Source of the DNA: Micromonospora terminaliae
GTDB taxonomy: Bacteria > Actinomycetota > Actinomycetes > Mycobacteriales > Micromonosporaceae
Assembly (NCBI RefSeq): GCF_009671205.1
Contig: NZ_CP045309.1
Coordinates: 5,970,001 to 6,034,000, forward strand
DNA length: 64,000 nt
Reading direction: 5' to 3'
The position numbers were made by a program, and so were the translations under genes. This document shows positions 1 to 7,665 of this stretch, in pieces. Position 1 is the first letter of the stretch, and each line of letters opens with the position of its first letter. The notes below the pieces were generated by a model. The model was not told the DNA's origin, ran no database searches, and saw only the letters and a program-made list of their open reading frames with translations.

Positions 1-1626
1 GGCAGCCCGGATTGGCGTACCCCGCATATATTCGATGGCCTTCGCGTACCAGCAGGCGACATAGTCGAGCCTTCCGGTTCGGGCTGCGCCAGGAAGGCCG
101 GAGAAGGCGAGGCGGTTGTCCTCCTGCTGTTCACGGCTGAGCCTCGCCATACCGACGAAGGGCGGGTTGCCGAGGATGTAGCTGCACTTTTCGGCCGGCA
201 AGACGTCCTTCCAGTCCATCCGAATCGCATTACCGATATGTATATGTGCCTCGGCTTGAAGTGGGATGCGTGCGAAGTACTGGCCGAATCGCTTTGACAG
301 TTCCATGTTCGCCAGATGGTCGACCAGGTATATCGCCGTCTCGGCGATGCGTGCGGGAAATTCCTCAATCTCGATAGCGTAGAACTGATCGACGTTGACG
401 CGAGACAGGCCGCTGATGTTCTGGATGTCCAGGTGTTGTTGGCCAGACCCGGTCAGCGCTTCGATGCTGGTAAGAATATCCAGCTCTAGGCGTCGCAGTT
501 CCCGGTAAGCGATGATGAGGAAGTTGCCGGAGCCGGCGGCCGGGTCGAAAATGGTCAGTTGAGCAAGTCGGTCGTGTAGTGCCCGCAGGCGCCTAAGGCT
601 GGTTTTGGACCGCTCGAATTCGGCGCGTAGATCGTCGAGGAATAGGGCGGATACGATCTTGAGGATGTTTTGCTCAGTAGTGTAGTGGGCGCCGAGGGCG
701 CGTCTGGCATCCAAGTCCATTACCGACTGGAAGAGTGAGCCGAAGATGGCGGGGCTTACCACCGACCAGTCGAACGCCATGCATTGCAGGACCTTCTCTC
801 GGAGTTCTTTGTCGAAGTCCGGAATTTCGATCCGCTCTCTAAAGAGGCCGCCATTTACGTAGGGAAAACGAGTCAGCATTGCGTCGAGGTTCCGGGAACG
901 CTGACCCTCGGGTGTGTCCAAGACTCGGAACAATCGTTCCAGCAGGGGTCCCGTATCGGATCCATCCTCTGCCGTCCGCGTTTCGACAAAGTCCGTTAGC
1001 AGGCCCTTTTCCCACACGCCCGTATCGTCCGCGAAGAAGAGAAACATCATGCGGACTAGGAACACCTTTAGGTCGTGGCCTGAATATCCAGAGTCGGCGA
1101 GGGCGTCGTAGACGCCGCCCATCATCTCGGCCGCCTTTATGTTGACGGCATCCTCAGGCTTAAATGTTCGCGTCTCATATCCTGCGAGGTAGGCGAACTG
1201 GCCGATGTGTGCGGGCAGCTCATCCAAGGCGAACTCGGTGGTGACGTCCTTCTCCAGGTCCAACACCCGAAAGTTCGCGAAGTCGCTAGTTATGACAAGC
1301 CGCGGTTGCTCGGCGTTCGATAGCGAATCGAGATAGTCAAGGGCCTGCTCCTCCGCCTCTGCTAGAGACCGGCCCGCTGACTTGTGCTCGACGGCGATTT
1401 GACCTTCCCAGAATGCATCGATCCTGCCACGGCCGCGCGTTGACTGCCGCGTCGCCTTTCGCTCGAACTGCACCACCCGCCGCCGGTCGAGGCCAAAGAT
1501 GGCGAACCACTCGTTCCAGAAGGTCTGAGCCTCAGCATTCTCCCGGGTCTCGCCGCGCCAGCGCGCGGCGAACTGGACGGCCCTGTCGCGGATCTCGTTG
1601 TACGACAGCGGCTTCGCGGTGGACAT
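1..1626 (-). CDS. MmeI-like type IIL restriction-modification enzyme, C-terminus beyond window
   Basis: Single-chain enzyme predicted to cut DNA and methylate one adenine strand, with specificity set by a C-terminal target-recognition domain that lies outside the window. The 542 visible codons show an N-terminal PD-ExK nuclease patch (D70, then E80-H-K82 in 'IAVEHKSAG'), a helical linker, the methylase entry motif 'GAHYTT' (312-317), SAM motif I 'DPAAGSGNF' (361-369) and motif IV 'NPPF' (487-490). The D70/E80/K82 spacing is that known for MmeI. The ATG at 1626 is preceded by AGGAGG with an 8-base gap. The frame is open to base 1. It lies beside transposase debris, as expected of a mobile defence gene. 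A type IIG variant or methylase-only homologue is possible, but the nuclease residues look intact. Confidence 0.85.
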   Translation of the reverse strand, partial: MSTAKPLSYNEIRDRAVQFAARWRGETRENAEAQTFWNEWFAIFGLDRRRVVQFERKATRQSTRGRGRIDAFWEGQIAVEHKSAGRSLAEAEEQALDYLDSLSNAEQPRLVITSDFANFRVLDLEKDVTTEFALDELPAHIGQFAYLAGYETRTFKPEDAVNIKAAEMMGGVYDALADSGYSGHDLKVFLVRMMFLFFADDTGVWEKGLLTDFVETRTAEDGSDTGPLLERLFRVLDTPEGQRSRNLDAMLTRFPYVNGGLFRERIEIPDFDKELREKVLQCMAFDWSVVSPAIFGSLFQSVMDLDARRALGAHYTTEQNILKIVSALFLDDLRAEFERSKTSLRRLRALHDRLAQLTIFDPAAGSGNFLIIAYRELRRLELDILTSIEALTGSGQQHLDIQNISGLSRVNVDQFYAIEIEEFPARIAETAIYLVDHLANMELSKRFGQYFARIPLQAEAHIHIGNAIRMDWKDVLPAEKCSYILGNPPFVGMARLSREQQEDNRLAFSGLPGAARTGRLDYVACWYAKAIEYMRGTPIRAA

Positions 1627-1725
1627 CTTCGGCCCCTCCTAGCTCTGAGGAGGATCACCGTATCGGTCGCGACTCAGCTTGTGCAGTCACGGGAGGGCTG
1701 AGTTCAAGCGCTGATGAGTCAGATC

Positions 1726-1968
1726 TCAGGAGCCGGCCCCTGGGCGTCTTGGAGACAGGTAGGCGCTGAACGTCCCGTGCTCGGGGCACATGCCGACCCC
1801 CTTCCAGTCCTGCCTCGTTGGCTGCTCACTATGTGCCGAGCGGACGCCGGAGTCGAGCATGATGTCCTCAACGGGAGCTGGCACTCGACACGTCGGACAG
1901 TGGATATCTTGATACTGGTCGGCGAGCGTCACGTCGTGCAGTCCTTCCGTGAACCATGCGCTGATCAT
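1726..1968 (-). CDS. small CxxC/zinc-ribbon-like hypothetical protein
   Basis: An 80-residue protein of unknown function. 'HCPTC' (23-27) and 'MCPEHG' (60-65) look like a split Cys/His metal site, and the remainder is polar and mildly acidic. It ends 99 bases before the restriction-modification gene on the same strand, so the two may be co-transcribed. The ATG follows directly on a TAG in the same frame, with no clear ribosome binding site. It may therefore be restarted after the upstream codons, or be the 3' part of a gene broken by a nonsense change. I do not recognise the family. Its protein-like composition and cysteine spacing make it more believable than the overlapping plus-strand frame. 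Confidence 0.45.
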   Translation of the reverse strand: MISAWFTEGLHDVTLADQYQDIHCPTCRVPAPVEDIMLDSGVRSAHSEQPTRQDWKGVGMCPEHGTFSAYLSPRRPGAGS

Positions 1969-2097
1969 CTACCGTACTGCCGGGTCGCTGAGGTGCGATG
2001 GCACCACGCACAACTGCGTGTCGCCAGGATGTTTGGCGTAGGCCAACACCTCTACACGCTGATTGAGGAAGTTGAGGTCACCGCTCTCGCCGAGGTG
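1969..2097 (-). pseudogene. 42-codon open stretch in frame with the downstream small CDS, bounded by TGA and TAG
   Basis: Reading leftwards from 2097 gives 42 sense codons of protein-like composition ('VLAYAKHPGDTQLCVV', 'PSHLSDPAVR') that end in TAG at 1971-1969. The next triplet in the same frame is the ATG of the 80-residue protein. A TGA at 2100-2098 closes the frame upstream. Only internal GTG codons could start it. The simplest reading is one gene of about 120 codons interrupted by stops, its 5' part lost against the transposase remnant. A translated leader peptide is an alternative. Confidence 0.35.
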
Positions 2098-2196
2098 TCA
2101 GGTTGCGAGGCAGCAAGAAGGCAGCGCGAGCCCTGATTCGGGCCGGGCCGGAACATCAACGGACGAGGCTCGGCACCTGCTCGTCGACGCGGGTCG

Positions 2197-2361
2197 TCAC
2201 CAGCTGGCAACAGCCAGCAACTTGAGACCGCATCCCCCCGACGGGGGTCGTCCCTTTCCGGGGGTGACGAGGGCGGCCAGGCGGCTGTCGAGGTCGTCGA
2301 TCTCGGCCTGAAGGGCGAGCCAGCGCCGGGCGAGGCTGCGCAGCGCGACCTTGGTGGCTCT
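2197..2361 (-). mobile_element. IS110-family transposase remnant
   Basis: The minus strand encodes 'ATKVALRSLARRWLAL', 'EIDDLDSRLAALVTP' and then, after a short unrelated GC-rich stretch, 'LKLLAVASW' before a TGA. The first two blocks match the linker of IS110/IS1111 (DEDD) transposases just ahead of the helix-hairpin-helix. The third resembles the start of the 'LLAVxGVG' segment. The catalytic N-terminus and the rest of the C-terminal domain are absent, so this is a decayed scrap of about 55 codons with an internal deletion. It marks past insertion beside the restriction-modification locus. Confidence 0.6.
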
Positions 2362-2367
2362 CGCGGA

Positions 2368-3204
2368 TCAGACCGTTGAGTCGGCGGTCAGCGAGGCCAG
2401 GATGCGCAGCTTCTCCGCGCTCTCGGTGCCCTGGTCAGGGTAGTAGAGCACCAGGATCACCTCGCCGGCCGGCAGCTTGTCCCGGTTCAGCCGCAGTGTG
2501 CCGACCACCGGATGGTTCACGGTGATCGAGCCGCCCTCCAGTTCGCTGACGTCGTGGCGGGCCCAGAGCCGCCGGAAGCGCTCGCTGGCCAGGGAGAGCT
2601 CGCCGACCAGTTCGACGATGCGGGCGTCGTCGGTCTCGTCGCCGATGGACTTGCGGAAGGCGGCGACGAACCCGGCGGTGGACGCCTCCCAGTCCTGGTG
2701 GAACGCCCGCTCCTCGGGGTCGAGCAGCAGCGAGCGCAGTCGGTTCTCGCCCGGTCGCAGGCGCGGGGACAGCGCGACGGCCAGCGGGTTCGAGGCCAGC
2801 ACGTCGAACGAACGACCCTCGATGAAGGCCGGCACGTCTATTGCGGCCAGCAGGTGGTGCAGCCTGGCCGGGACGCGTTCCGGTGGGCGGCGGCGCGGGC
2901 GGGCGCGTGGCCGGGCGGTGCTGAGGCCAAGCAGGTATTCGCGTTCGACGTCGTCCAGCTCGAGCACCCGGGCCAGCGCCTCGAGGACCTGCGACGACGG
3001 GTTCTTGTCGCGGCCCCGCTCCAGCCGCAGGTAGTAGTCGGGGCTGATGCCGGCCAGCAGCGCCACCTCCTCGCGGCGCAGGCCCTTGACCCGGCGGTTG
3101 GCGCCGGCCGGGATGCCCGCCCGTTCTGGCGTGATCAGCTCGCGCCGGGCCCGCAGGTACGCCCCGAGCCGATTGGTCGCGTCGTCACTGCTCACGAAAA
3201 TCAC
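2368..3204 (-). CDS. XRE-family regulator with MmyB-like C-terminal domain
   Basis: DNA-binding regulator of 278 residues. Residues 12-90 form a Cro/C1-type helix-turn-helix ('LRREEVALLAGISPDYYLRL', 'LEALARVLELD'). Residues 110-270 match the MmyB-like ligand-binding domain of actinobacterial regulators that usually sit beside, and control, an oxidoreductase gene. It is divergent from the SDR gene at 3300, which is probably its target. The frame opens with GTG at 3204, and a second GTG at 3195 ('VSSDDATN') is equally likely because neither has a good Shine-Dalgarno sequence. Confidence 0.85.
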   Translation of the reverse strand: MIFVSSDDATNRLGAYLRARRELITPERAGIPAGANRRVKGLRREEVALLAGISPDYYLRLERGRDKNPSSQVLEALARVLELDDVEREYLLGLSTARPRARPRRRPPERVPARLHHLLAAIDVPAFIEGRSFDVLASNPLAVALSPRLRPGENRLRSLLLDPEERAFHQDWEASTAGFVAAFRKSIGDETDDARIVELVGELSLASERFRRLWARHDVSELEGGSITVNHPVVGTLRLNRDKLPAGEVILVLYYPDQGTESAEKLRILASLTADSTV

Positions 3205-3215
3205 GATAGCCCGAG

Positions 3216-3240
3216 GCCAGGGGCCGGAGGGGGCCCTGGC
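3216..3240. promoter_or_regulatory. imperfect palindrome between divergent XRE and SDR genes
   Basis: Arms of 10 bases (GCCAGGGGCC at 3216 and GGGCCCTGGC at 3231) are inverted copies with one mismatch and a 5-base spacer. They sit about 12 bases upstream of the XRE start. Placement between a regulator and its likely target suggests an operator, but GC-rich palindromes are common in this genome. Confidence 0.35.
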
Positions 3241-3299
3241 GCACCCCCGGATCAGCGGAGCCTGCCCAGCCGTGGCGACCCGGCTGGAGCATGGGTCGC

Positions 3300-4043
3300 A
3301 TGGACATCACGAATCGCAAGGTCTTCATCGTCGGCGGCACCTCCGGCATCGGGCTGGGCCTGGCCCGCCGTTTCGCCGCCGCCGGCAGCACGGTCATCGT
3401 CGGCGGGCGCCGGAAGGACCCGGTCGACGGCCTCGCTACCGTCGAGGTCGATGTCACCGACCCCGAGTCGGTGCTGCGGGCCCGCGACCGGGTGCTGGCC
3501 GACCACCCGGACCTGGACGTCGTCGTCACGATGTCCGGCGTCATGCTCACCGAGGATCTCCGCGACCCGACGCACTTCGCCAGCGCCGAGACCACGATTG
3601 CGACGAATGTACTCGGTACCATCCGGGTGATCGACGCGTTCACCCCACACCTCATCGAGCGTGGCGTCGGCACGATCATCACGGTCAGCTCGGGCATCGC
3701 CTTCCTGCCGTTCCCGATCGCGCCGACGTACGGCGCGTCCAAGGCGGCCGTGCACGCCTACTCGGAGGCCCTCCGTGCTCAGCTCGTCGGCACTGGCGTC
3801 GAGGTGGCCGAACTGGTGCCGCCGGCCGTGGCCAGCCATCCCGACATCGCGAGCAGGAACCCGCACGCCCTGAACCTCAACGACTACCTCGACGAGGTGA
3901 TGGGCCTGCTGTCCGAGCAGCCCACCCCGCACGAGATCCTGGTAAAGGGCGTGCTGATGCATCGCTGGGCCGAGCGCGACGGCACCTACGCCGAGTTGGT
4001 CGCCCAGCGCTCGAAGGCCTTGGCGGGCCTCCCCGGCCGCTGA
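3300..4043 (+). CDS. SDR-family NAD(P)-dependent oxidoreductase
   Basis: Classical short-chain dehydrogenase of 247 residues, cytosolic. It has the nucleotide-binding glycine motif 'GGTSGIG' near the N-terminus, the central 'VVVTMSGVM' strand in place of NNAG, the catalytic serine in 'ITVSSGIAF' and the Y-x-x-x-K pair in 'YGASKAA'. The substrate cannot be read from the sequence. The ATG at 3300 is preferred over the one at 3291 because GGAG lies 10 bases ahead of it and immediately abuts the other. It is divergent from an MmyB-type XRE regulator, a common arrangement in actinomycetes. Confidence 0.9.
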   Translation: MDITNRKVFIVGGTSGIGLGLARRFAAAGSTVIVGGRRKDPVDGLATVEVDVTDPESVLRARDRVLADHPDLDVVVTMSGVMLTEDLRDPTHFASAETTIATNVLGTIRVIDAFTPHLIERGVGTIITVSSGIAFLPFPIAPTYGASKAAVHAYSEALRAQLVGTGVEVAELVPPAVASHPDIASRNPHALNLNDYLDEVMGLLSEQPTPHEILVKGVLMHRWAERDGTYAELVAQRSKALAGLPGR

Positions 4044-4052
4044 TAGGGCGGC

Positions 4053-4661
4053 TCAGGATCCGGCGGCCAGCGCGAAGCCGACGAAGATGACGGCGGCGAC
4101 GGGCACCGCCACAGCGAACCCGAGTGCCCGCTGCCGATTCGATCGACCGACCAGCAGGACGGCCAGCACACCGAGCGCCACGTCGATCGCCACGTTCCAG
4201 GCCGCGCCCTCCCGACCGACGAACCGTGCCGCCTCCTCGAAGAAGACGGCGGCGGGCAACGCGGTCCCGACGGTCTGTCGCGGGCCCGCCCGGCGCGCCC
4301 AGGTGCCGCCGATGCCGAAGACCACCCCGGCGAGCACGCCGAAGGCCATCCAGAGCAGCGACGTCGGCGCCCACACCACGGCCAGGTCGTCGCCCTGGAG
4401 CAGGGTCGCCGTGAGGTAGTAGCTCGGCACCGCGACGACGAGCAGGGCGGCGGCGCCGAGCGCCGCGCGCACCGGGCCCGACCGGACCCACCAGCCGAAG
4501 GCGAAGGCGGCGACGGCCCAGGTGGCCGTGGAGTTGCCGAGTTCGGCGAAGGGGTACGGCACCCACTTGATCCACACGAAGTCGAGGGAGCCGAGCAGGA
4601 GGCCACCCGTCACGGCGGCGAGCGCCACCGTTCGATGATCGATCCGCACGGCGGGCAGCAT
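4053..4661 (-). CDS. hypothetical multi-pass membrane protein
   Basis: A 202-residue protein of six predicted hydrophobic helices (for example 'VALAAVTGGLLLGSLDF', 'AALGAAALLVVAVPSYYL', 'MAFGVLAGVVFGIGG' and the final 'AVIFVGFALAAGS') with a few charged loops. No family or catalytic motif is recognised. The start at 4661 ('MLPAVRIDH') is chosen because upstream codons in the frame are low-complexity. That ATG lies inside a 17-base palindrome shared with the sigma-factor side, so transcription may respond to the same regulator. It is convergent with the SDR gene. Confidence 0.65.
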   Translation of the reverse strand: MLPAVRIDHRTVALAAVTGGLLLGSLDFVWIKWVPYPFAELGNSTATWAVAAFAFGWWVRSGPVRAALGAAALLVVAVPSYYLTATLLQGDDLAVVWAPTSLLWMAFGVLAGVVFGIGGTWARRAGPRQTVGTALPAAVFFEEAARFVGREGAAWNVAIDVALGVLAVLLVGRSNRQRALGFAVAVPVAAVIFVGFALAAGS

Positions 4662-4673
4662 ACTCAGTATGCT
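4657..4673. promoter_or_regulatory. perfect 8+1+8 palindrome over the membrane-gene start
   Basis: AGCATACT-C-AGTATGCT is a perfect inverted repeat covering the ATG of the minus-strand membrane gene, 104 bases upstream of the sigma-factor ATG. It is AT-richer than its surroundings. The size and symmetry fit a GntR- or TetR-type operator; no such regulator is encoded alongside. Confidence 0.45.
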
Positions 4674-4776
4674 CAGCGGCCGATTTCGCCGGGCCGCGAA
4701 CACCTCGGCCGCCAGCGGCGAAGTAGGGGTGAGCCCTCGGCGTGCAGGAGGGGACCCGGGACCAGAAGGAGAATTC

Positions 4777-5388
4777 ATGGGTGTGGTGACACGAGACGTG
4801 TGCACCGACGCCGAGGAGACCGACGCCGAGATCATCAGCCGGATGCACGGGGATCCGGCGGTGTTCGACGCGATCTTCGACCGCTACTACCCGGCGATCC
4901 ACGGCTACGCCAGCCGACGACTGGGCCGCGACCTGGCCGACGACGTGGCGGCGGAGACGTTCCTGGTGGCGTTCGACCACTGGCGCCGGTACGACACCAC
5001 GCAACACAGCGCCCGGCCGTGGCTGTTCGGCATCGCGTCGAACCTCATCGCCGGGCACCGGCGTGCCGAGGCGCGGCAGTACCGGGCGCTCGCCCGGGCG
5101 GAGCACGTCGACCGGGACGGCAACGACGGGCCGGCCGACCGGATCGCCGTACGCCTGGACGCGCAGGCCGTGCGCGCACGGCTCGCGGCGGCGCTGGCGG
5201 AGATCTCACCATCCGACCGGGAGGTGGTGCTGCTGGTCGCCTGGGCGGACCTGACGTGCGAAGAGGTCTCCCGGGCGCTGGAGATTCCCGCCGGCACCGC
5301 CCGGTCCCGGTTGCACCGGGCGCGCAAGAGGTTACGGGCGGCGCTGGGTGGCGCCGATCCGACGGCAACGGGAGAGGAATCCGAGTGA
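4777..5388 (+). CDS. RNA polymerase sigma factor, ECF (sigma-70) family
   Basis: Extracytoplasmic-function sigma factor of 203 residues. Region 2 is 'FDAIFDRYYPAIHGYASRRL' followed by 'ADDVAAETFLVAF', and the 'WLFGIASNLI' block ends it. Region 4 carries the helix-turn-helix 'LTCEEVSRALEIPAGTARSR'. The ATG at 4777 has AGAAGGAG six bases upstream; an in-frame ATG at 4669 lies in non-conserved sequence. The stop overlaps the GTG of the next gene by 4 bases, so the pair is translationally coupled, as for sigma/anti-sigma pairs. Confidence 0.9.
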   Translation: MGVVTRDVCTDAEETDAEIISRMHGDPAVFDAIFDRYYPAIHGYASRRLGRDLADDVAAETFLVAFDHWRRYDTTQHSARPWLFGIASNLIAGHRRAEARQYRALARAEHVDRDGNDGPADRIAVRLDAQAVRARLAAALAEISPSDREVVLLVAWADLTCEEVSRALEIPAGTARSRLHRARKRLRAALGGADPTATGEESE

Positions 5389-6353
5389 TTGACGACATCA
5401 CCGCCCTGCGTGACAGCTGGAGCGAGGCCGAGCCGCCCGCACCCGAGGCTCGCGACCGGGCGCGGGCGGCGCTGCTGGCCCGGATCGCCGAAGGCGAGGC
5501 CACCGTGCCGAGCCCGCCCCGCCGGCGCCTGCCGGGGTGGGCCCGGCGTACCGGATTCGCCGCTGTCGGGGCCGCCGCACTGGTCGCCGGGGTGGTCGCC
5601 GTCGGTGGCCTCGGCCCGGCGGTCCCACCGGCACGGCCGGCGCCGTACGTGGCGAGCGGGCCGGTCGCGCAGACCTTCGAACTGGCCGCCGTGCACGCCG
5701 AGACCGAACCGTTCACCCCACCGCGCCCCGACCAGTGGACCTACGTCGAGCTGAGGATGGTCCGCGGCAAGATCGCCGAGGACAAGGGCCAGGCCACCCG
5801 CGAGACCACGCGGTCCTGGCAGCGGGCCGACGGGCGGCAGGCTGCCGAGATGATCGACGGCAAGCTCGAAGTCATGCCGGAGAGCGCGGATCTGCCGCAG
5901 GTCATGCCGCCGCAGGACTACCCGACGCTGGCCGGGCTGCCCACCGATCCGCGGGCACTGCTCGACTGGCTGCGGACCCGGAGTCAGTCCGGGAAGGACG
6001 GCGACGCCGTCTCGTACCTGCTGATCGAGTCGATGCTGCGGGACAACGTGCTGCCGCCCGGCGTGAAGGCGACCCTGCTGCGGGCCCTAGCCCTGATTCC
6101 CGGCGTCACCCGGTCCGACGGGCCGGTCGACTTCGACGGCCGCCCGGCGATCGCCATGGGGATGGTGCAGGACGGTTGGCGGCAGGAGGACATCCTGCTC
6201 GACCCGGCGACCCACGAGTTCCTCGGCAGCCGGACCGTCGTGGTCGAGGACCACACGACACCCGAGGGGGTCGCCCTGAAGAAGGGCGACGTCGAGGTCG
6301 AGCTGATCCGGGTCGCCGGCAGGGTCGTGGACGCGCCGGGCCGGACCGGCTGA
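5385..6353 (+). CDS. CU044_5270-family membrane-anchored protein, putative sigma-factor partner
   Basis: A 322-residue protein. A charged cytoplasmic N-terminus (1-55) is followed by one transmembrane segment ('TGFAAVGAAALVAGVVAVGG') and an extracytoplasmic domain of about 240 residues with 'WTYVELRMVRGK', 'LPTDPRALLDWLR' and 'DILLDPATHEFLG'. These features fit the actinobacterial CU044_5270 family, which is regularly found directly downstream of ECF sigma genes. An anti-sigma or signal-sensing role is inferred from that position; no zinc anti-sigma motif (HxxxCxxC) is visible. The GTG start overlaps the sigma stop. Confidence 0.75.
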   Translation: MIDDITALRDSWSEAEPPAPEARDRARAALLARIAEGEATVPSPPRRRLPGWARRTGFAAVGAAALVAGVVAVGGLGPAVPPARPAPYVASGPVAQTFELAAVHAETEPFTPPRPDQWTYVELRMVRGKIAEDKGQATRETTRSWQRADGRQAAEMIDGKLEVMPESADLPQVMPPQDYPTLAGLPTDPRALLDWLRTRSQSGKDGDAVSYLLIESMLRDNVLPPGVKATLLRALALIPGVTRSDGPVDFDGRPAIAMGMVQDGWRQEDILLDPATHEFLGSRTVVVEDHTTPEGVALKKGDVEVELIRVAGRVVDAPGRTG

Positions 6354-6448
6354 CCGTACGCCCGGTGGTCCCCGGCTCGGGCGGACGGCCGGATCATGGT
6401 GGGTCCGGCCGTCCGGTCGCCATAGCAGATCCCTTCCAGCGGCGGGGG

Positions 6449-6478
6449 TTGTCCACAACCGTCCTCGCCGTCCACAGG
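6449..6478. other. DnaA-box-like pair upstream of ssd
   Basis: TTGTCCACA at 6449 matches the actinobacterial DnaA box, and a related CGTCCACAG follows at 6470. Two sites are too few for an origin. They may titrate DnaA or be chance. Nothing else is recognised between 6354 and 6561 except the GGAGG that serves ssd. Confidence 0.3.
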
Positions 6479-6561
6479 GGAGGCGGTGGCGGGCGGTTGC
6501 CCGCCGGGTCCGGCGGCAGGCTGCTCCGCGGCACGTCCGAGTCCGACCGCTGGAGGCCGCC

Positions 6562-7665
6562 ATGCCGCCCCGTACCCCGCTGCCGCCCTTCCGCCGGCTA
6601 CCCCTGCTCGTCACCGCCGACGGCGACCTCCTCGATGAGCTGCTGCGGCTCGCCGCGGCGGGCGGCACCGAGGTCGAGCTGGCCGCCGACCCCGCCGCGG
6701 CCCGGGCCCGCTGGACGCCGGCGCCGCTGGTGCTGGTCGGCGCCGACCAGGCACAGGCCTGCCTGCGGGCCCGTCTGCCGCGCCGGCCCCGCACGGTGCT
6801 GGTGGGTCGCTCCGGCGAGCTCGATCCGGGTACGCAGGTCGCCGAGCTGATCGGCGCCGAGCACGTGGCCACCCTGCCCGCCGCCGAGCCGTGGCTGGTC
6901 GACCGGTTCGCCGAGTGCGTGGGCGAGCCGTCCGGAACCGGGCCGGCCCGCGTCGTGGCGGTGCTCGGCGGGCGGGGCGGCGCCGGTGCCAGCGTGCTGG
7001 CCGGGGGCCTCGCCGTCACCGCGGCCCGGGCCCGGCTGCGCACCCTCCTGGTCGACGCCGACCCGCTCGGCGGCGGCCTCGACCTCGTGCTCGGCTGGGA
7101 GCAGCTCGAAGGATTGCGCTGGCCCGGCCTCGCCGGCACCGACGGCCGCGTGGACCCACCCTCGCTGGTCCGGGCCCTGCCCAGCCGTGGCGACCTGGTC
7201 GTGCTCTCCTGGGACCGGGGCGCCCTGCGTCACCTGCCAGCCGAGGCGATGGCCGCCACCGTCGACGCCGCCCGCCGGGGTCGCGACGTGGTCGTGCTCG
7301 ACCTGCCCCGGCACCTCGACGACGCGGCCGTGGTGGCCCTCCAGGCGGCCGACCGGGCGCTGGTCGTCGTGCCGGCGGAGCTGCGGGCCACCGCCGCCGC
7401 GGCCCGGGTCGTCGCCGTGGCCGCCCCGCACTGTGCCGACCTCGGGGTGATCGTGCGGGGCCCCGCCCCGGGCCGGCTCAAGGCCGGCGAGGTGGCCCGC
7501 GCGCTCGGGTTGCCGCTCGCCGGCACGCTCCGGCCCGAGCCGGGGCTCGGCCGGGGGCTGGAACGGGGCGAGGCACCGGCCGCGACCGGGAAGGGCCCGC
7601 TCGCCGTGCTCTGCCAGCGGCTCCTCGACGAGCTGACCGACGTGCCCGCCGCGGGTGCGGCGTGA
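6562..7665 (+). CDS. ssd: septum site-determining protein Ssd (CpaE/TadZ-like)
   Basis: MinD/CpaE-type P-loop protein of 367 residues, the usual first gene of actinobacterial Tad clusters; it is thought to position the Tad machine and influence septation. The N-terminal receiver-like part ('PLLVTADGDLLDELLRLAAA') is followed by a deviant Walker A ('GGRGGAGASVLA', Ser/Ala where Lys-Thr are usual), a switch region 'TLLVDADPLGGGLDLVLG' and 'VVVLDLPRHLDD'. The ATG has GGAGG five bases upstream. The stop overlaps the tadA start by 4 bases. Confidence 0.88.
   Translation: MPPRTPLPPFRRLPLLVTADGDLLDELLRLAAAGGTEVELAADPAAARARWTPAPLVLVGADQAQACLRARLPRRPRTVLVGRSGELDPGTQVAELIGAEHVATLPAAEPWLVDRFAECVGEPSGTGPARVVAVLGGRGGAGASVLAGGLAVTAARARLRTLLVDADPLGGGLDLVLGWEQLEGLRWPGLAGTDGRVDPPSLVRALPSRGDLVVLSWDRGALRHLPAEAMAATVDAARRGRDVVVLDLPRHLDDAAVVALQAADRALVVVPAELRATAAAARVVAVAAPHCADLGVIVRGPAPGRLKAGEVARALGLPLAGTLRPEPGLGRGLERGEAPAATGKGPLAVLCQRLLDELTDVPAAGAA

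Noticed and set aside
1969..2100. Selenocysteine or stop-readthrough protein
   Set aside because: The in-frame TGA and TAG lie beside transposase debris, with no conserved hairpin or selenoprotein family match; gene decay is simpler.
1714..2136. 140-residue plus-strand frame
   Set aside because: Overlaps the CxxC-containing minus-strand protein, has no domain and no ribosome site.
6449..6478. Replication origin
   Set aside because: Only one good DnaA box and one poor one, and no dnaA, dnaN or AT-rich unwinding region nearby.
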